From positions 50,669 to 114,668 of the forward strand of contig JAPUDO010000068.1 of NCBI GenBank assembly GCA_027493055.1: a stretch of 64,000 nt of DNA. Reading direction: 5' to 3'. The notes beneath the pieces were generated by a model that was given only the letters and a program-made list of their open reading frames with translations, had not been told where the DNA came from and did not search any database. This DNA is from Niabella sp. (GTDB lineage: Bacteria > Bacteroidota > Bacteroidia > Chitinophagales > Chitinophagaceae). Shown here one piece after another: positions 16,014-23,745 of this stretch (position 1 is the stretch's first letter; every line of letters begins with the position of its first letter). The translations under genes were made by a program, and so were the position numbers.

Positions 16014-16589
16014 TCAACCCGGAATCCTTTCAATCGCCATTTTTGCAGCAAAAGCAAAAACAGCCAGTGATACTACGAATATATAAACTCTTTGAGGAAT
16101 TTTTATAAGATCGGGCAGGAGTTTACTGACCAGCAGGATGATCAGCACCACTACTACCTGGCCGGCCTCCAATCCTGCATTAAAGCCAAAAAGCCCCCAG
16201 CCCAGCGACTGATCACTGGCCAGCATCATCCTGATGGAGTTAGCAAAGCCCAGGCCATGTATCAAACCAAAAAAGAGCGCAAGAAAATAATTGCTGTTTA
16301 CATTTTTCACGGGCTTGCCGTTCACCATGTTCCAGAGCGCAGTGAGAACAATAGTTACAGGAATTAAGAACTCTACCCAGGAAGAGGAAATGCGTATAAT
16401 ATCCAGCACGCTAAGCGCTAATGTAAGCGAGTGCCCGATGGTGAAAGCCGTTACCAGTACCAGCACTTTTTTCCAGTCTTTGAACGTGTAAACAACCGCC
16501 AATGCTAAAATAAACAGTTGATGGTCCAGCGCATCGGTGCTGATAATGTGTTTCCAGCCCTCGGTAAAGTAAAAGTTAAAATCCGTCAT
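16014..16589 (-). CDS. HupE/UreJ-family membrane protein
   Basis: This 191-residue integral membrane protein has about five or six hydrophobic helices. The pattern DALDHQLFILAL near the start, IGHSLTLAL and FGLIHGLGFA places it in the HupE/UreJ family, whose members include putative nickel or metal permeases. It is divergent from the DUF6702 gene, 90 bases or more away. In Bacteroidota, as I recall, HupE, DUF6702 and an M1 peptidase often cluster, so a link to metalloprotein supply for the peptidase is possible but unproven. Confidence 0.85.
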   Translation of the reverse strand: MTDFNFYFTEGWKHIISTDALDHQLFILALAVVYTFKDWKKVLVLVTAFTIGHSLTLALSVLDIIRISSSWVEFLIPVTIVLTALWNMVNGKPVKNVNSNYFLALFFGLIHGLGFANSIRMMLASDQSLGWGLFGFNAGLEAGQVVVVLIILLVSKLLPDLIKIPQRVYIFVVSLAVFAFAAKMAIERIPG

Positions 16590-16721
16590 ATTTTTGTGAA
16601 GTTAGCATGTTTAAATGTTGAAAAATGAACAATACACACACCCTTGCGCTAACATTTCGTACAGGAATGAAGCTACTTTTTGATCTTCATGCTATTTTCG
16701 CAAAATATGTTAGCAGCAGTT

Positions 16722-17210
16722 ATGATCAATAAATGGCTATTAAGCCTGCTCTTAAGCTTTGCAAGTGTACATCCTTACCATGTAAGCGCTACAGAAATGG
16801 AGTACGATGCAAAAAACAAAAGAGTAGAGATCAGCACCAAAATCTTTACAGATGATTTTGAACATGTACTGGCAAAATTATATAAACAGAAAACCGATCT
16901 TTCCAGCCAGGCGTTAAGGCCGCAAATGACCCCGCTGATAGAGAAATATATCACAACGCATCTTAGCCTGAAAAACAATAATAAAATTTTACCGCTTAAG
17001 CTATTTGGCTGGGAAGTAGATCATGAAGCGGTATATGTTTATACGGTAGCTAATGCTCTCGTTTTTGATCCTAAAAATATTACTGTTGAAAAAACAGTTT
17101 TGTACGACCTGTTTGATGACCAGGTGAACATTATTCATTTTATATACAACAGCAGGCGGATAAGCAATAAGCTGGTGTATCCGGACAAAAAAGTGCAGTT
17201 ATCCTTTTAA
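16722..17210 (+). CDS. DUF6702-family secreted protein
   Basis: This protein of about 162 residues has a signal peptide (MINKWLLSLLLSFASV) and then HPYHVSATEMEYDAKNKRVEIS, characteristic of DUF6702. Most of the rest is predicted strand with aromatic residues. The function is unknown. ATG 16722 was chosen for the signal peptide; ATG 16707 is also possible, while a TTG at 16680 precedes a TATTTTCG box and is unlikely. The M1 peptidase gene begins 32 bases downstream, so the two are probably cotranscribed. Confidence 0.78.
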   Translation: MINKWLLSLLLSFASVHPYHVSATEMEYDAKNKRVEISTKIFTDDFEHVLAKLYKQKTDLSSQALRPQMTPLIEKYITTHLSLKNNNKILPLKLFGWEVDHEAVYVYTVANALVFDPKNITVEKTVLYDLFDDQVNIIHFIYNSRRISNKLVYPDKKVQLSF

Positions 17211-17242
17211 GCTGTAAATTCATTCTTTCAAATTTTTTTTGC

Positions 17243-19177
17243 ATGAGCTGTAAATTCCTGTTTACGTTTCTTTTAATGACCCTTGGCTGCGCTGCATTTG
17301 CTCAAACAAGATCCAGGTACAACGCTAAAGAGGCTTTTGATCCCCGGTTTTACCCTTACCCCGGGAATGAATACCGTAGCGCCAGCGGTGAGCCAGGACC
17401 TAAATACTGGCAAAACAGGGCCGATTATAAAATCAGCTGTGCTATTGATACCGTTAATCATATTATAACCGGGTCGGAAGAGCTTCTGTATACTAACAAC
17501 AGCCCTGATAACCTGAAGTTTTTATGGCTGCAGCTGGATCAGAATATTTATCGGAAAGATTCGCGCGGTTCAGCCACTACTACCGTTGCGGGCGGGCGCT
17601 GGGCAAATACAGACTTCACAGATGGGCATATCATCAAATCTGTTTCTGTTGAAGTAAACGGTAAAAAATATATCCCCGCATACACTATTACTGACACCCG
17701 AATGCAGGTATGGCTTCAGGAGCCTTTAAAAAATACCGGCAATTTAAAGCTGCATATTGACTGGTCTTTTACGGTACCTGTGTACGGGACCGACCGTATG
17801 GGCAGGCTCCAAACAAAAAATGGATGGATATATGAAATTGCCCAATGGTTTCCCCGCATGTGCGTATATGACGATTTGCAGGGCTGGAACGTGCTGCCTT
17901 ATACAGGGCAGGGAGAGTTTTACCTGGAGTATGGCGATATAGAATTTACGGTAACAGCTCCTGCAGATATGATTGTTGTTGGATCCGGAGAACTGCTGAA
18001 TCCTGCAGAATGTTTTTCTGAAACAGAAGCAAAGCGGTATGCCGATGCAAAAAACAGCGAAAAAACAGTGCTGATACGCAGCGCTGAAGAAGTAAACGCA
18101 GGATTCAAAACAGCCAAAGCTGCCCATACCTGGAAATTCAAAATACAGAATACACGCGATGTAGCCTGGGCTGCATCCAAGGCATTTGTGCTTGACGGAG
18201 CCAGGATTAATTTACCCGGCAGTAAAAAATGCATAGCCCTGAGCGCTTATCCTGTTGAGTCAATCACAACCAACGGGTGGCAACGCAGTACCGAATTTAC
18301 CAAAGCATCTATTGAGCATTATTCAGCCAAATGGTTTGAGTATCCTTATCCTGCTGCAATCAATGTTGCAGGTACTGTAGGAGGTATGGAATATCCTGGC
18401 ATTGTATTTTGCGAATACAGTGCAAAGGGTAGCGATCTTTGGGGCGTAACCGATCATGAGTTTGGCCATATCTGGTTCCCTATGATAGTAGGCAGCAACG
18501 AAAGGAAATATGCATGGATGGATGAGGGCTTTAATACTTTTATGAACGATCTTTCTACAGAAGCTTTTAACAAAGGCGAATTTTATAAAAAACAAAGTGA
18601 AGAGGAAGCCAGAAAGTCATTTGATCAATATATGGACGGCATATATACTATTCCGGATGCCGTTCAGCAAAGCAGCCTTGGCGTTACAGCGTATTATAAA
18701 CCTGCACAAATGCTACACGCTTTAAGGAATAATGTTCTGGGCGCAGAACGTTTTGATGCGGCATTTAAAGAGTATATAAACCGGTGGGCGTACAGGCACC
18801 CGGCGCCCTGGGATTTTTTCCGTACCATGGAAAATGTGGGCGGCGAAGATCTTTCCTGGTTCTGGCGTGGCTGGGTGCTCAATACCTGGAAGATAGACCA
18901 GGCCGTGAGATCCGTTAAGTACAGTAATAACCAGCCTTCAAACGGTGCTGTTATTACAATCGAAAACCTGGAGCAGATGCCTATGCCGGTAACCCTGCTG
19001 GTAAAAGAAAAGAACGGAAAAGAACAGCGCCTGTCACTCCCCGTTGAAATATGGCAACGCAGCGGCACTTATACTTTCACAGTGCCTACCACCAATAAAA
19101 TAAAGGAAGTAAGGATTGATCCAGATAACACCCTGCCGGACTGGAATCGGAGCAATAATGTCTGGTCAAGGAAATAA
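17243..19177 (+). CDS. Secreted M1-family zinc metallopeptidase (second copy)
   Basis: This 644-residue paralogue of the peptidase at 13.6-15.9 kb has a signal peptide (CKFLFTFLLMTLGCAAFA) and the zinc site HEFGH with Glu in WMDEGFNTF after 18 residues. N-terminal similarity to the first copy is clear: YPGNEYRSASGEPGPKYWQ corresponds to PTPNEYRTASGAPGPKYWQ. G-G-M-E-Y replaces GAMEN. It lacks about 140 residues of the larger copy, mainly at the C terminus. It follows the DUF6702 gene closely. Substrate is unknown. Confidence 0.88.
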   Translation: MSCKFLFTFLLMTLGCAAFAQTRSRYNAKEAFDPRFYPYPGNEYRSASGEPGPKYWQNRADYKISCAIDTVNHIITGSEELLYTNNSPDNLKFLWLQLDQNIYRKDSRGSATTTVAGGRWANTDFTDGHIIKSVSVEVNGKKYIPAYTITDTRMQVWLQEPLKNTGNLKLHIDWSFTVPVYGTDRMGRLQTKNGWIYEIAQWFPRMCVYDDLQGWNVLPYTGQGEFYLEYGDIEFTVTAPADMIVVGSGELLNPAECFSETEAKRYADAKNSEKTVLIRSAEEVNAGFKTAKAAHTWKFKIQNTRDVAWAASKAFVLDGARINLPGSKKCIALSAYPVESITTNGWQRSTEFTKASIEHYSAKWFEYPYPAAINVAGTVGGMEYPGIVFCEYSAKGSDLWGVTDHEFGHIWFPMIVGSNERKYAWMDEGFNTFMNDLSTEAFNKGEFYKKQSEEEARKSFDQYMDGIYTIPDAVQQSSLGVTAYYKPAQMLHALRNNVLGAERFDAAFKEYINRWAYRHPAPWDFFRTMENVGGEDLSWFWRGWVLNTWKIDQAVRSVKYSNNQPSNGAVITIENLEQMPMPVTLLVKEKNGKEQRLSLPVEIWQRSGTYTFTVPTTNKIKEVRIDPDNTLPDWNRSNNVWSRK

Positions 19178-19189
19178 TTCCGCTGTGCC

Positions 19190-19335
19190 AAGTGTTCTCG
19201 CTTTATACCCTCGCTATGCGAGGCGAAGACTCCGCGCTGTGCGAAGCGTCCTCGCTTCGCAATATTATTCTGTCGCCTCCGGGCGACCCTCGCTATCCTC
19301 ACTATGCGAGGCGTTTTTACCTCGCATTCTGTAAT
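19190..19335. repeat. REP cluster with two-hairpin module, copy 2
   Basis: The core at 19240-19287 repeats the module of 10061-10108: TGCGAAGCG (19240-19248) pairs with CGCTTCGCA (19253-19261), then after ten bases GTCGCC (19272-19277) pairs with GGCGAC (19282-19287) over the same TCCG loop. In hairpin one, a G-C pair of copy 1 is an A-T pair here, so pairing is preserved by changes on both arms. Extra half copies (CTATGCGAGGCG) flank the core on both sides. Confidence 0.75.
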
Positions 19336-19386
19336 CATTTATGGAAAAAACATGCTTTTGTTTCTTAATAGCAAAAGCACAACAAT

Positions 19387-19974
19387 ATGGCAGGCATAAA
19401 CATCAACCAGAGCGTAATGCGCCATCAGCGCGGTTTTGCAAGAAAACACAGGTCACTATCATTGCGTATTGATATGACACCCATGGTAGACCTGGGCTTT
19501 TTGCTGATTACTTTTTTCATCTTTACATCAGCATTAAGCGAACCTAATACCATGAACCTGTTTATGCCTAAAACAGAGGGCCCGCAGTCTTTAATACCAC
19601 AATCCGGAGTGTTAACTATTATCGTAGATAAAGAAGGTAAGCTGGCTTATTATGAAGGAACACCCGCAGCAAACGGATCCAACTTTACACAAAGCTCTTT
19701 AAGCCAGATCAGGAAAGAAATAGTACGTAAAAAACTGGAAGTGATATCAAAATACATACCTGATGCTGCTTGTGAGGCGAAGGCCCTTGCTAATAAAACA
19801 AGTATTGATGATTGCCGTCAAAAGAATTTCACCATTCTGATAAAACCCACTGCTGATGCAGATTATAAAACTATTGTTGCTGTTCTGGATGAAATGGCTA
19901 TCAATAAAATTGCACGCTACGTATTGGCAGATCCTGATAAAAATGAGTTAGCGGCGCTTCACTTTGTAAAATAA
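19387..19974 (+). CDS. exbD: ExbD/TolR-family biopolymer transport protein
   Basis: This 195-residue bitopic inner-membrane protein belongs to the ExbD/TolR family that, with ExbB, powers TonB by proton-motive force. The single transmembrane helix lies at about residues 32-52 in D-M-T-P-M-V-D-L-G-F-L-L-I-T-F-F, which contains the conserved Asp of the proton path. The periplasmic domain ends with KPTADADYKTIVAVLDEM, as in the family. A tonB gene follows after a 304-base repeat-rich gap. No exbB is in the window. A hairpin (TGCTTTTG/CAAAAGCA) lies in the leader. Confidence 0.87.
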   Translation: MAGININQSVMRHQRGFARKHRSLSLRIDMTPMVDLGFLLITFFIFTSALSEPNTMNLFMPKTEGPQSLIPQSGVLTIIVDKEGKLAYYEGTPAANGSNFTQSSLSQIRKEIVRKKLEVISKYIPDAACEAKALANKTSIDDCRQKNFTILIKPTADADYKTIVAVLDEMAINKIARYVLADPDKNELAALHFVK

Positions 19975-20278
19975 GCAGGCTCATCTTTTAATGCTCAAAA
20001 AATAAATCCGGGAGGGTAATGGGAGGCGTGTGTATGATGTACGGCGTATAATGTACGAGATGAGCGCGAAAGGCTAAAAGCAGAAAGCTAAAGGCATTAA
20101 GCTTCAAGCCTTCAGCCTTTAATCCATATAGTACAGAAATTCTATACTTAAATGATAAGGACAAAATGTACGGTTACAGTGTACGATATACTACACAAGC
20201 GCGCAACTCATCGCTGATCACTCATCACTGATTACTCATTACTGATCATTCCCAACTTCAAATCTCAAATTTTAAATC
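19975..20278. repeat. Repeat-rich gap, inverted-repeat copy D
   Basis: About 20031-20176 is present in inverted orientation at about 23527-23668, with roughly 85-90 percent identity by eye. Shared strings include AAAGCAGAAAGCTAAAGGCA, TTAAGCTTCA, GTACAGAAATTCTATACTT and AAAATGTACGGT. The rest (20197-20265) is a word tract of ACTCATCACTGATTACTCATT type. No gene is supported. Confidence 0.7.
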
Positions 20279-21112
20279 ATGGAAACAACAAAAATTCTTA
20301 CCGCCAACCTGCTTGATATTGTATTCGATGGCAGGAACAAATCCTATGGGGCTTATGAGCTCCGTAAAAATTACCAGCAAAGAATGACTAAGGCAATGTT
20401 GATCACAGCAGGCATTTGCGTTGTCATAGGGGGAAGTGCATGGCTTAAAAATACTTTTTCTAAAACTGAACCTGCGCCCCTTATAAAAATTTATGACAAC
20501 CTGGTCATTCAGGATATTAAGCCTGTAGAGGAAAAATTACCGGAACCTCTGCCGCAGCAACAGCCTGCTCCAAAAACAGAAGTGCCTAAGATCAAAAGTA
20601 TAATCTTTACAACGCCTGTCCTAACTGATAAGGATGTAGTAACGCCGCCGCCTGCACAGGATGATCTTATCCATACAAAGATCAGCAATATAACACAGGA
20701 TGGTACAAATGATATAGGGATTGTAACACCTCAATCATTGGAAGATGGAAAGGGATTGGTTGTATCAACAAGAAAAGAAGAAATTGACTATACCCAAACT
20801 TTCATCAAAGTAGAAATAGATGCTTCCTATATCGGCGACTGGAAGCGGTTCCTCGAAAGAAATCTTTCAGGAGAAGTACCAATTGATAATGGCGCGGCAC
20901 CGGGTACTTACACCGTAATGATACAGTTTATTGTGGATACAGACGGCTCTATCAGCGATATCAAACCACTTACCCAGCATGGTTATGGTATGGAACAGGA
21001 AGCTATAAGGGTCATTAAAAAATCAGGTAAATGGAAACCGGCTATTCAAAACAGCCGTGAAGTAAAAGCCTATCGAAAGCAACCTGTAACATTCCGGGTA
21101 ATAGAGCAGTAA
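20279..21112 (+). CDS. tonB: TonB energy transducer
   Basis: This 277-residue protein has the N terminus typical of Bacteroidota TonB (ILTANLLDIVFDGRNKSYGAYELRKNY), one transmembrane helix at about residues 41-60, a Pro-rich periplasmic linker with PLPQQQPAPKTEVPK, and a C-terminal TonB domain (VMIQFIVDTDGSISDIKPL, GMEQEAIRVIKKSGKWKPA). It should carry energy from ExbBD to TonB-dependent receptors such as the SusC and receptor proteins in this window. A short word tract is present right up to the ATG. Confidence 0.92.
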   Translation: METTKILTANLLDIVFDGRNKSYGAYELRKNYQQRMTKAMLITAGICVVIGGSAWLKNTFSKTEPAPLIKIYDNLVIQDIKPVEEKLPEPLPQQQPAPKTEVPKIKSIIFTTPVLTDKDVVTPPPAQDDLIHTKISNITQDGTNDIGIVTPQSLEDGKGLVVSTRKEEIDYTQTFIKVEIDASYIGDWKRFLERNLSGEVPIDNGAAPGTYTVMIQFIVDTDGSISDIKPLTQHGYGMEQEAIRVIKKSGKWKPAIQNSREVKAYRKQPVTFRVIEQ

Positions 21113-21318
21113 TGCATACCATATAAGCTGCGGATGCACAAGTTTTCTCTTTATGTAGCGCGCTTAACACTTTTCATAAATACTTTTCCGCAGCAGAAAG
21201 TAGTTCCCGGGGTTGACTAAAAAGGCGCCTTGATTGTCATATTGTCCAAGGGTCCGTAGGACTTACTGGGAGGCTCCTTCGGAGAGATGAGGTGAAAGCG
21301 CAAAATATTTATACCCCG
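21113..21318. other. Intergenic segment upstream of the MITE-like element
   Basis: This 200-base stretch after tonB has no convincing gene. At about 21244-21292 it holds GGTCCGTAGGACTT and GGCTCCTTCGGAGAGATGAG, which weakly recall the end of the interspersed element at 4042-4154 and 58252-58402. Confidence 0.4.
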
Positions 21319-21546
21319 GGGCAAACGCATCTTAAATTCAATGTTAAAGCCAATAATATCACCTTTTCAGGGTTTAACTGAAGTGATGTACTTTTTTATA
21401 ATCATTGCATCTACGGGGGACTTAAAAATGACCCGGCAAATAAGCCCGGAGGGCTGACAGGATTATAAAAATGAGACTAAGCTCGCTAAAAACTCCGCAA
21501 GGAGTGACATAAAGCACAGGAGCTTTCAAGTTAGATGCGTTTGCCC
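21319..21546. mobile_element. MITE-like element, copy 1
   Basis: A 228-base element bounded by perfect 14-bp terminal inverted repeats GGGCAAACGCATCT (21319-21332) and AGATGCGTTTGCCC (21533-21546). A second copy with the same ends is at 56639-56823. Inside are CCCGGAGGGCTGACAGGATT and a small hairpin ACTCC-GCAA-GGAGT (21492-21505), both shared with copy 2. It has no coding capacity, so it would depend on a transposase supplied elsewhere. The palindrome CCCCGGGG overlaps its left end. The psd promoter begins 20 bases beyond the right end. Confidence 0.75.
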
Positions 21547-21565
21547 TGATTTACGCCCGCAGCTA

Positions 21566-21593
21566 TTTGTTTTCGCAAGAAACTGTACTTTTG
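21566..21593 (+). promoter_or_regulatory. Promoter of psd
   Basis: TTTG (21566-21569), a 16-base spacer and TACTTTTG (21586-21593) fit the Bacteroidota -33/-7 promoter. The psd ATG is 22 bases downstream. Confidence 0.65.
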
Positions 21594-21614
21594 CGACACA
21601 AAAAATCACAGCAC

Positions 21615-22271
21615 ATGACATTGCATCGCGAAGGGAAAGGTTCTATTACTATTGCAGTTATTCTTTTTCTGATTATAAATTTTGTTTCATACAAATTTTT
21701 ACTGGCTTCTTATCCTGTTCTATTTTACCTGTTATTAATAGTAACGCTGGTAGTTTTAGGATTGGTGATCTCTTTTTTCAGGATACCTAACAGGCACTAT
21801 AATATCAATCCCAATGCAGTAATAGCTCCCTGCGATGGCAAAGTAGTGGTAATTGAAGAAGTGCAGGCCGATGAGTATTTTAACGACAGACGTATCCAGG
21901 TTTCTATTTTTATGAGCCCTTTAAATGTGCATGTAAACCGTAATCCTGTAAGTGGCGAAGTGGTATATAACCAGTATCATAAGGGGAAATATTTAGTGGC
22001 CTGGCATCCCAAATCATCCACCGAAAATGAGCGCCATACCAATGTGTACCGTGTTGGCGATAAAGAAGTGCTGACCAAGCAAATTGCAGGGGCACTGGCA
22101 AAACGCATTGTTAATTATCTTTCGGTGGGCAGCAACGTGCAGCAGGCAGGCGAAATGGGATTTATAAAATTTGGATCGCGGGTAGATCTGTTATTACCTC
22201 TTAATGCTGATATTAAAGTAAAAATTGGCGATATTGCAGTAGGTGGCATCACAGAAATTGCTCACTGGTAA
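21615..22271 (+). CDS. psd: Phosphatidylserine decarboxylase
   Basis: This protein of about 218 residues is the short (archaetidylserine-decarboxylase-like) type. It makes phosphatidylethanolamine from phosphatidylserine. The membrane-anchoring N terminus has two hydrophobic helices (about residues 12-55). APCDGKVVVIEE, SIFMSPLNVHVNRNP and the C-terminal GFIKFGSRVDL are family motifs; the Ser of FGS should become the pyruvoyl group after self-cleavage. ATG 21615 follows a clear promoter, so the upstream TTG at 21567, which lies in the -33 region, is excluded. A MITE-like element lies just upstream. Confidence 0.9.
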   Translation: MTLHREGKGSITIAVILFLIINFVSYKFLLASYPVLFYLLLIVTLVVLGLVISFFRIPNRHYNINPNAVIAPCDGKVVVIEEVQADEYFNDRRIQVSIFMSPLNVHVNRNPVSGEVVYNQYHKGKYLVAWHPKSSTENERHTNVYRVGDKEVLTKQIAGALAKRIVNYLSVGSNVQQAGEMGFIKFGSRVDLLLPLNADIKVKIGDIAVGGITEIAHW

Positions 22272-22337
22272 AGTCAGAGGTCAGAAGACCGAAGTTGATG
22301 TCCGTTAACTGGCAATCAAAAAATAAAAAACATATTG

Positions 22338-22769
22338 ATGAAAAAATTATTTTTAATCGCAGCAATCGCTTTTTGCATCAATGCACAGGCGCAACGCAGC
22401 TATGCAGAGCAGGTAGAAAAAACAGTAGCCCAATTTATAAAAGCCCTGGAAGATAGCGATATCAAAACGCTGAGCGCGTTAACTACTTCTAAATTAACTT
22501 ATGGGCATTCCAGTGGTAAAATTGAAAATAAAGAGCAGTTTTTGCAAACCTTCAAATCAGGCGCATCTGATTTTGTCAAGATAAATATTGAAGGCCAAAC
22601 CATAGATATAACAGGGACAACAGCAATTGTACGTCATTTGTTTGATGCAGATACCAACGACAATAATAAACCCGGTCACATTACCTTAAAGATTATGACG
22701 GTTTGGCAAAAGCAGGGCAGTAAATGGATATTGTTAGCCCGGCAGGCTGTTAAGCCCCCGGCGCAATAG
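22338..22769 (+). CDS. Secreted NTF2-like (SnoaL-type) protein
   Basis: This protein of about 143 residues has a signal peptide (KKLFLIAAIAFCINAQA) followed by a cone-shaped NTF2-like domain of the DUF4440/SnoaL type: a long helix VEKTVAQFIKALEDSDIKTLSAL, then strands ending TVWQKQGSKWILLARQAVK. Members bind small molecules or have no known activity. ATG 22338 was chosen over the overlapping TTG at 22335. It lies 66 bases after psd on the same strand. Confidence 0.78.
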   Translation: MKKLFLIAAIAFCINAQAQRSYAEQVEKTVAQFIKALEDSDIKTLSALTTSKLTYGHSSGKIENKEQFLQTFKSGASDFVKINIEGQTIDITGTTAIVRHLFDADTNDNNKPGHITLKIMTVWQKQGSKWILLARQAVKPPAQ

Positions 22770-22848
22770 CAGCATTAGCTGAAAGCATAAGGCCTAAAGC
22801 TTTTAGCTTTTGGCAAATAAAGCCGATTATACCTACAATTGGTGAACA

Positions 22849-23439
22849 CTACCAGTCTTTTCCCACACTGCCGCCAAACTGTGTTTTCTTATTTGACATT
22901 TTGCTTTGCGTATTTCTTTCCTTCTGCTCCAGCCGGTCTAACTGTTGCTGTGCCTGGTTCTTATTTAGTTTAGATGGAGAGGACTGAGGCTTTTCTTCAC
23001 CGCCGCCACCTCCACTCTTTTTTAGTTCAGACAAAGCTTTTTGTAAGTTTTCCCTGGCATTATTATCCTGGCTGTTCAATCGCAATGCATTCTTATATTC
23101 TTCAATGCTTTCCTCTATTTTATTTTGACTACTGTACACTACGCCTGTGTTGTAGTAAGCACCTGATCTTAGTGTAGCATGGGCTGTAGCAGATAAGCTC
23201 ACCTTTTTGTAAGATTCCACCGCTTCATCAAATTTTTTTTGTTTGTATAAAGCAGTGCCTCTGTTCAGGAGTGCTGTGTACTTATATTTTTCTTCGGTAA
23301 CTTTATCATAGCTTTTTACCGCATCGTTTAGTTCTCCTTTTTTAAAAAAAGCATTGCCTTCTTTTATAAAGCTTTGCTGGCTCTGCGCCGGGGAAAACAA
23401 AACAACGGCTGAAAATAATATCGTTAAAAAAAACTTCAT
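22849..23439 (-). CDS. batC: Secreted TPR protein, BatC-like
   Basis: This 196-residue protein has a signal peptide (KFFLTILFSAVVLFSPAQS) and about three TPR units (residues 24-140, e.g. EGNAFFKKGELNDAVKSYDKV and GVVYSSQNKIEESIEEYKNAL), then a Gly/Gln-rich tail ending SVGKDW. This build matches BatC of the Bacteroidota aerotolerance (Bat) operon, which works with the VWA proteins BatA and BatB in the envelope. A VWA protein gene lies upstream on the same strand, across a 306-base repeat-rich gap. Confidence 0.78.
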   Translation of the reverse strand: MKFFLTILFSAVVLFSPAQSQQSFIKEGNAFFKKGELNDAVKSYDKVTEEKYKYTALLNRGTALYKQKKFDEAVESYKKVSLSATAHATLRSGAYYNTGVVYSSQNKIEESIEEYKNALRLNSQDNNARENLQKALSELKKSGGGGGEEKPQSSPSKLNKNQAQQQLDRLEQKERNTQSKMSNKKTQFGGSVGKDW

Positions 23440-23745
23440 AACACTTCTTAAGTTTTAAACCGGCTAATTCCAGGGCGTGAGGCTTTTAGCTTTCTGCTTT
23501 CATCTCGTACATCATATACCGTACACCGTACATTTTGCCCTTATCGTTCAAGTATAGAATTTCTGTACTACATGGTTTAAGGCTGAAGCTTAATGCCTTT
23601 AGCTTTCTGCTTTTTAGCTTTTCGCTCTCATCTCGTACATCGTATACCTTACATCGTACATTATACTGGTTGCTGGAGGAGACTTGATATTCTACATTTA
23701 ATATTTTACATTCTATATTCCTTTCCCCCGGTCATCCATCAACTG
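23440..23745. repeat. Repeat-rich gap, inverted-repeat copy E
   Basis: About 23527-23668 is the inverted partner of copy D (20031-20176); the end at 23617-23668 is also shared with a third copy at about 45015-45066. The strings CTCGTACATCGTATACC and GTACATTATACTGG and the pair AGCTTAATGCC / TTTAGCTTTCTGCTTT are characteristic. It separates batB from batC. The last 40 bases are a word tract of the CATCAACTGTCATCTGTC type. No gene is supported. Confidence 0.7.
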
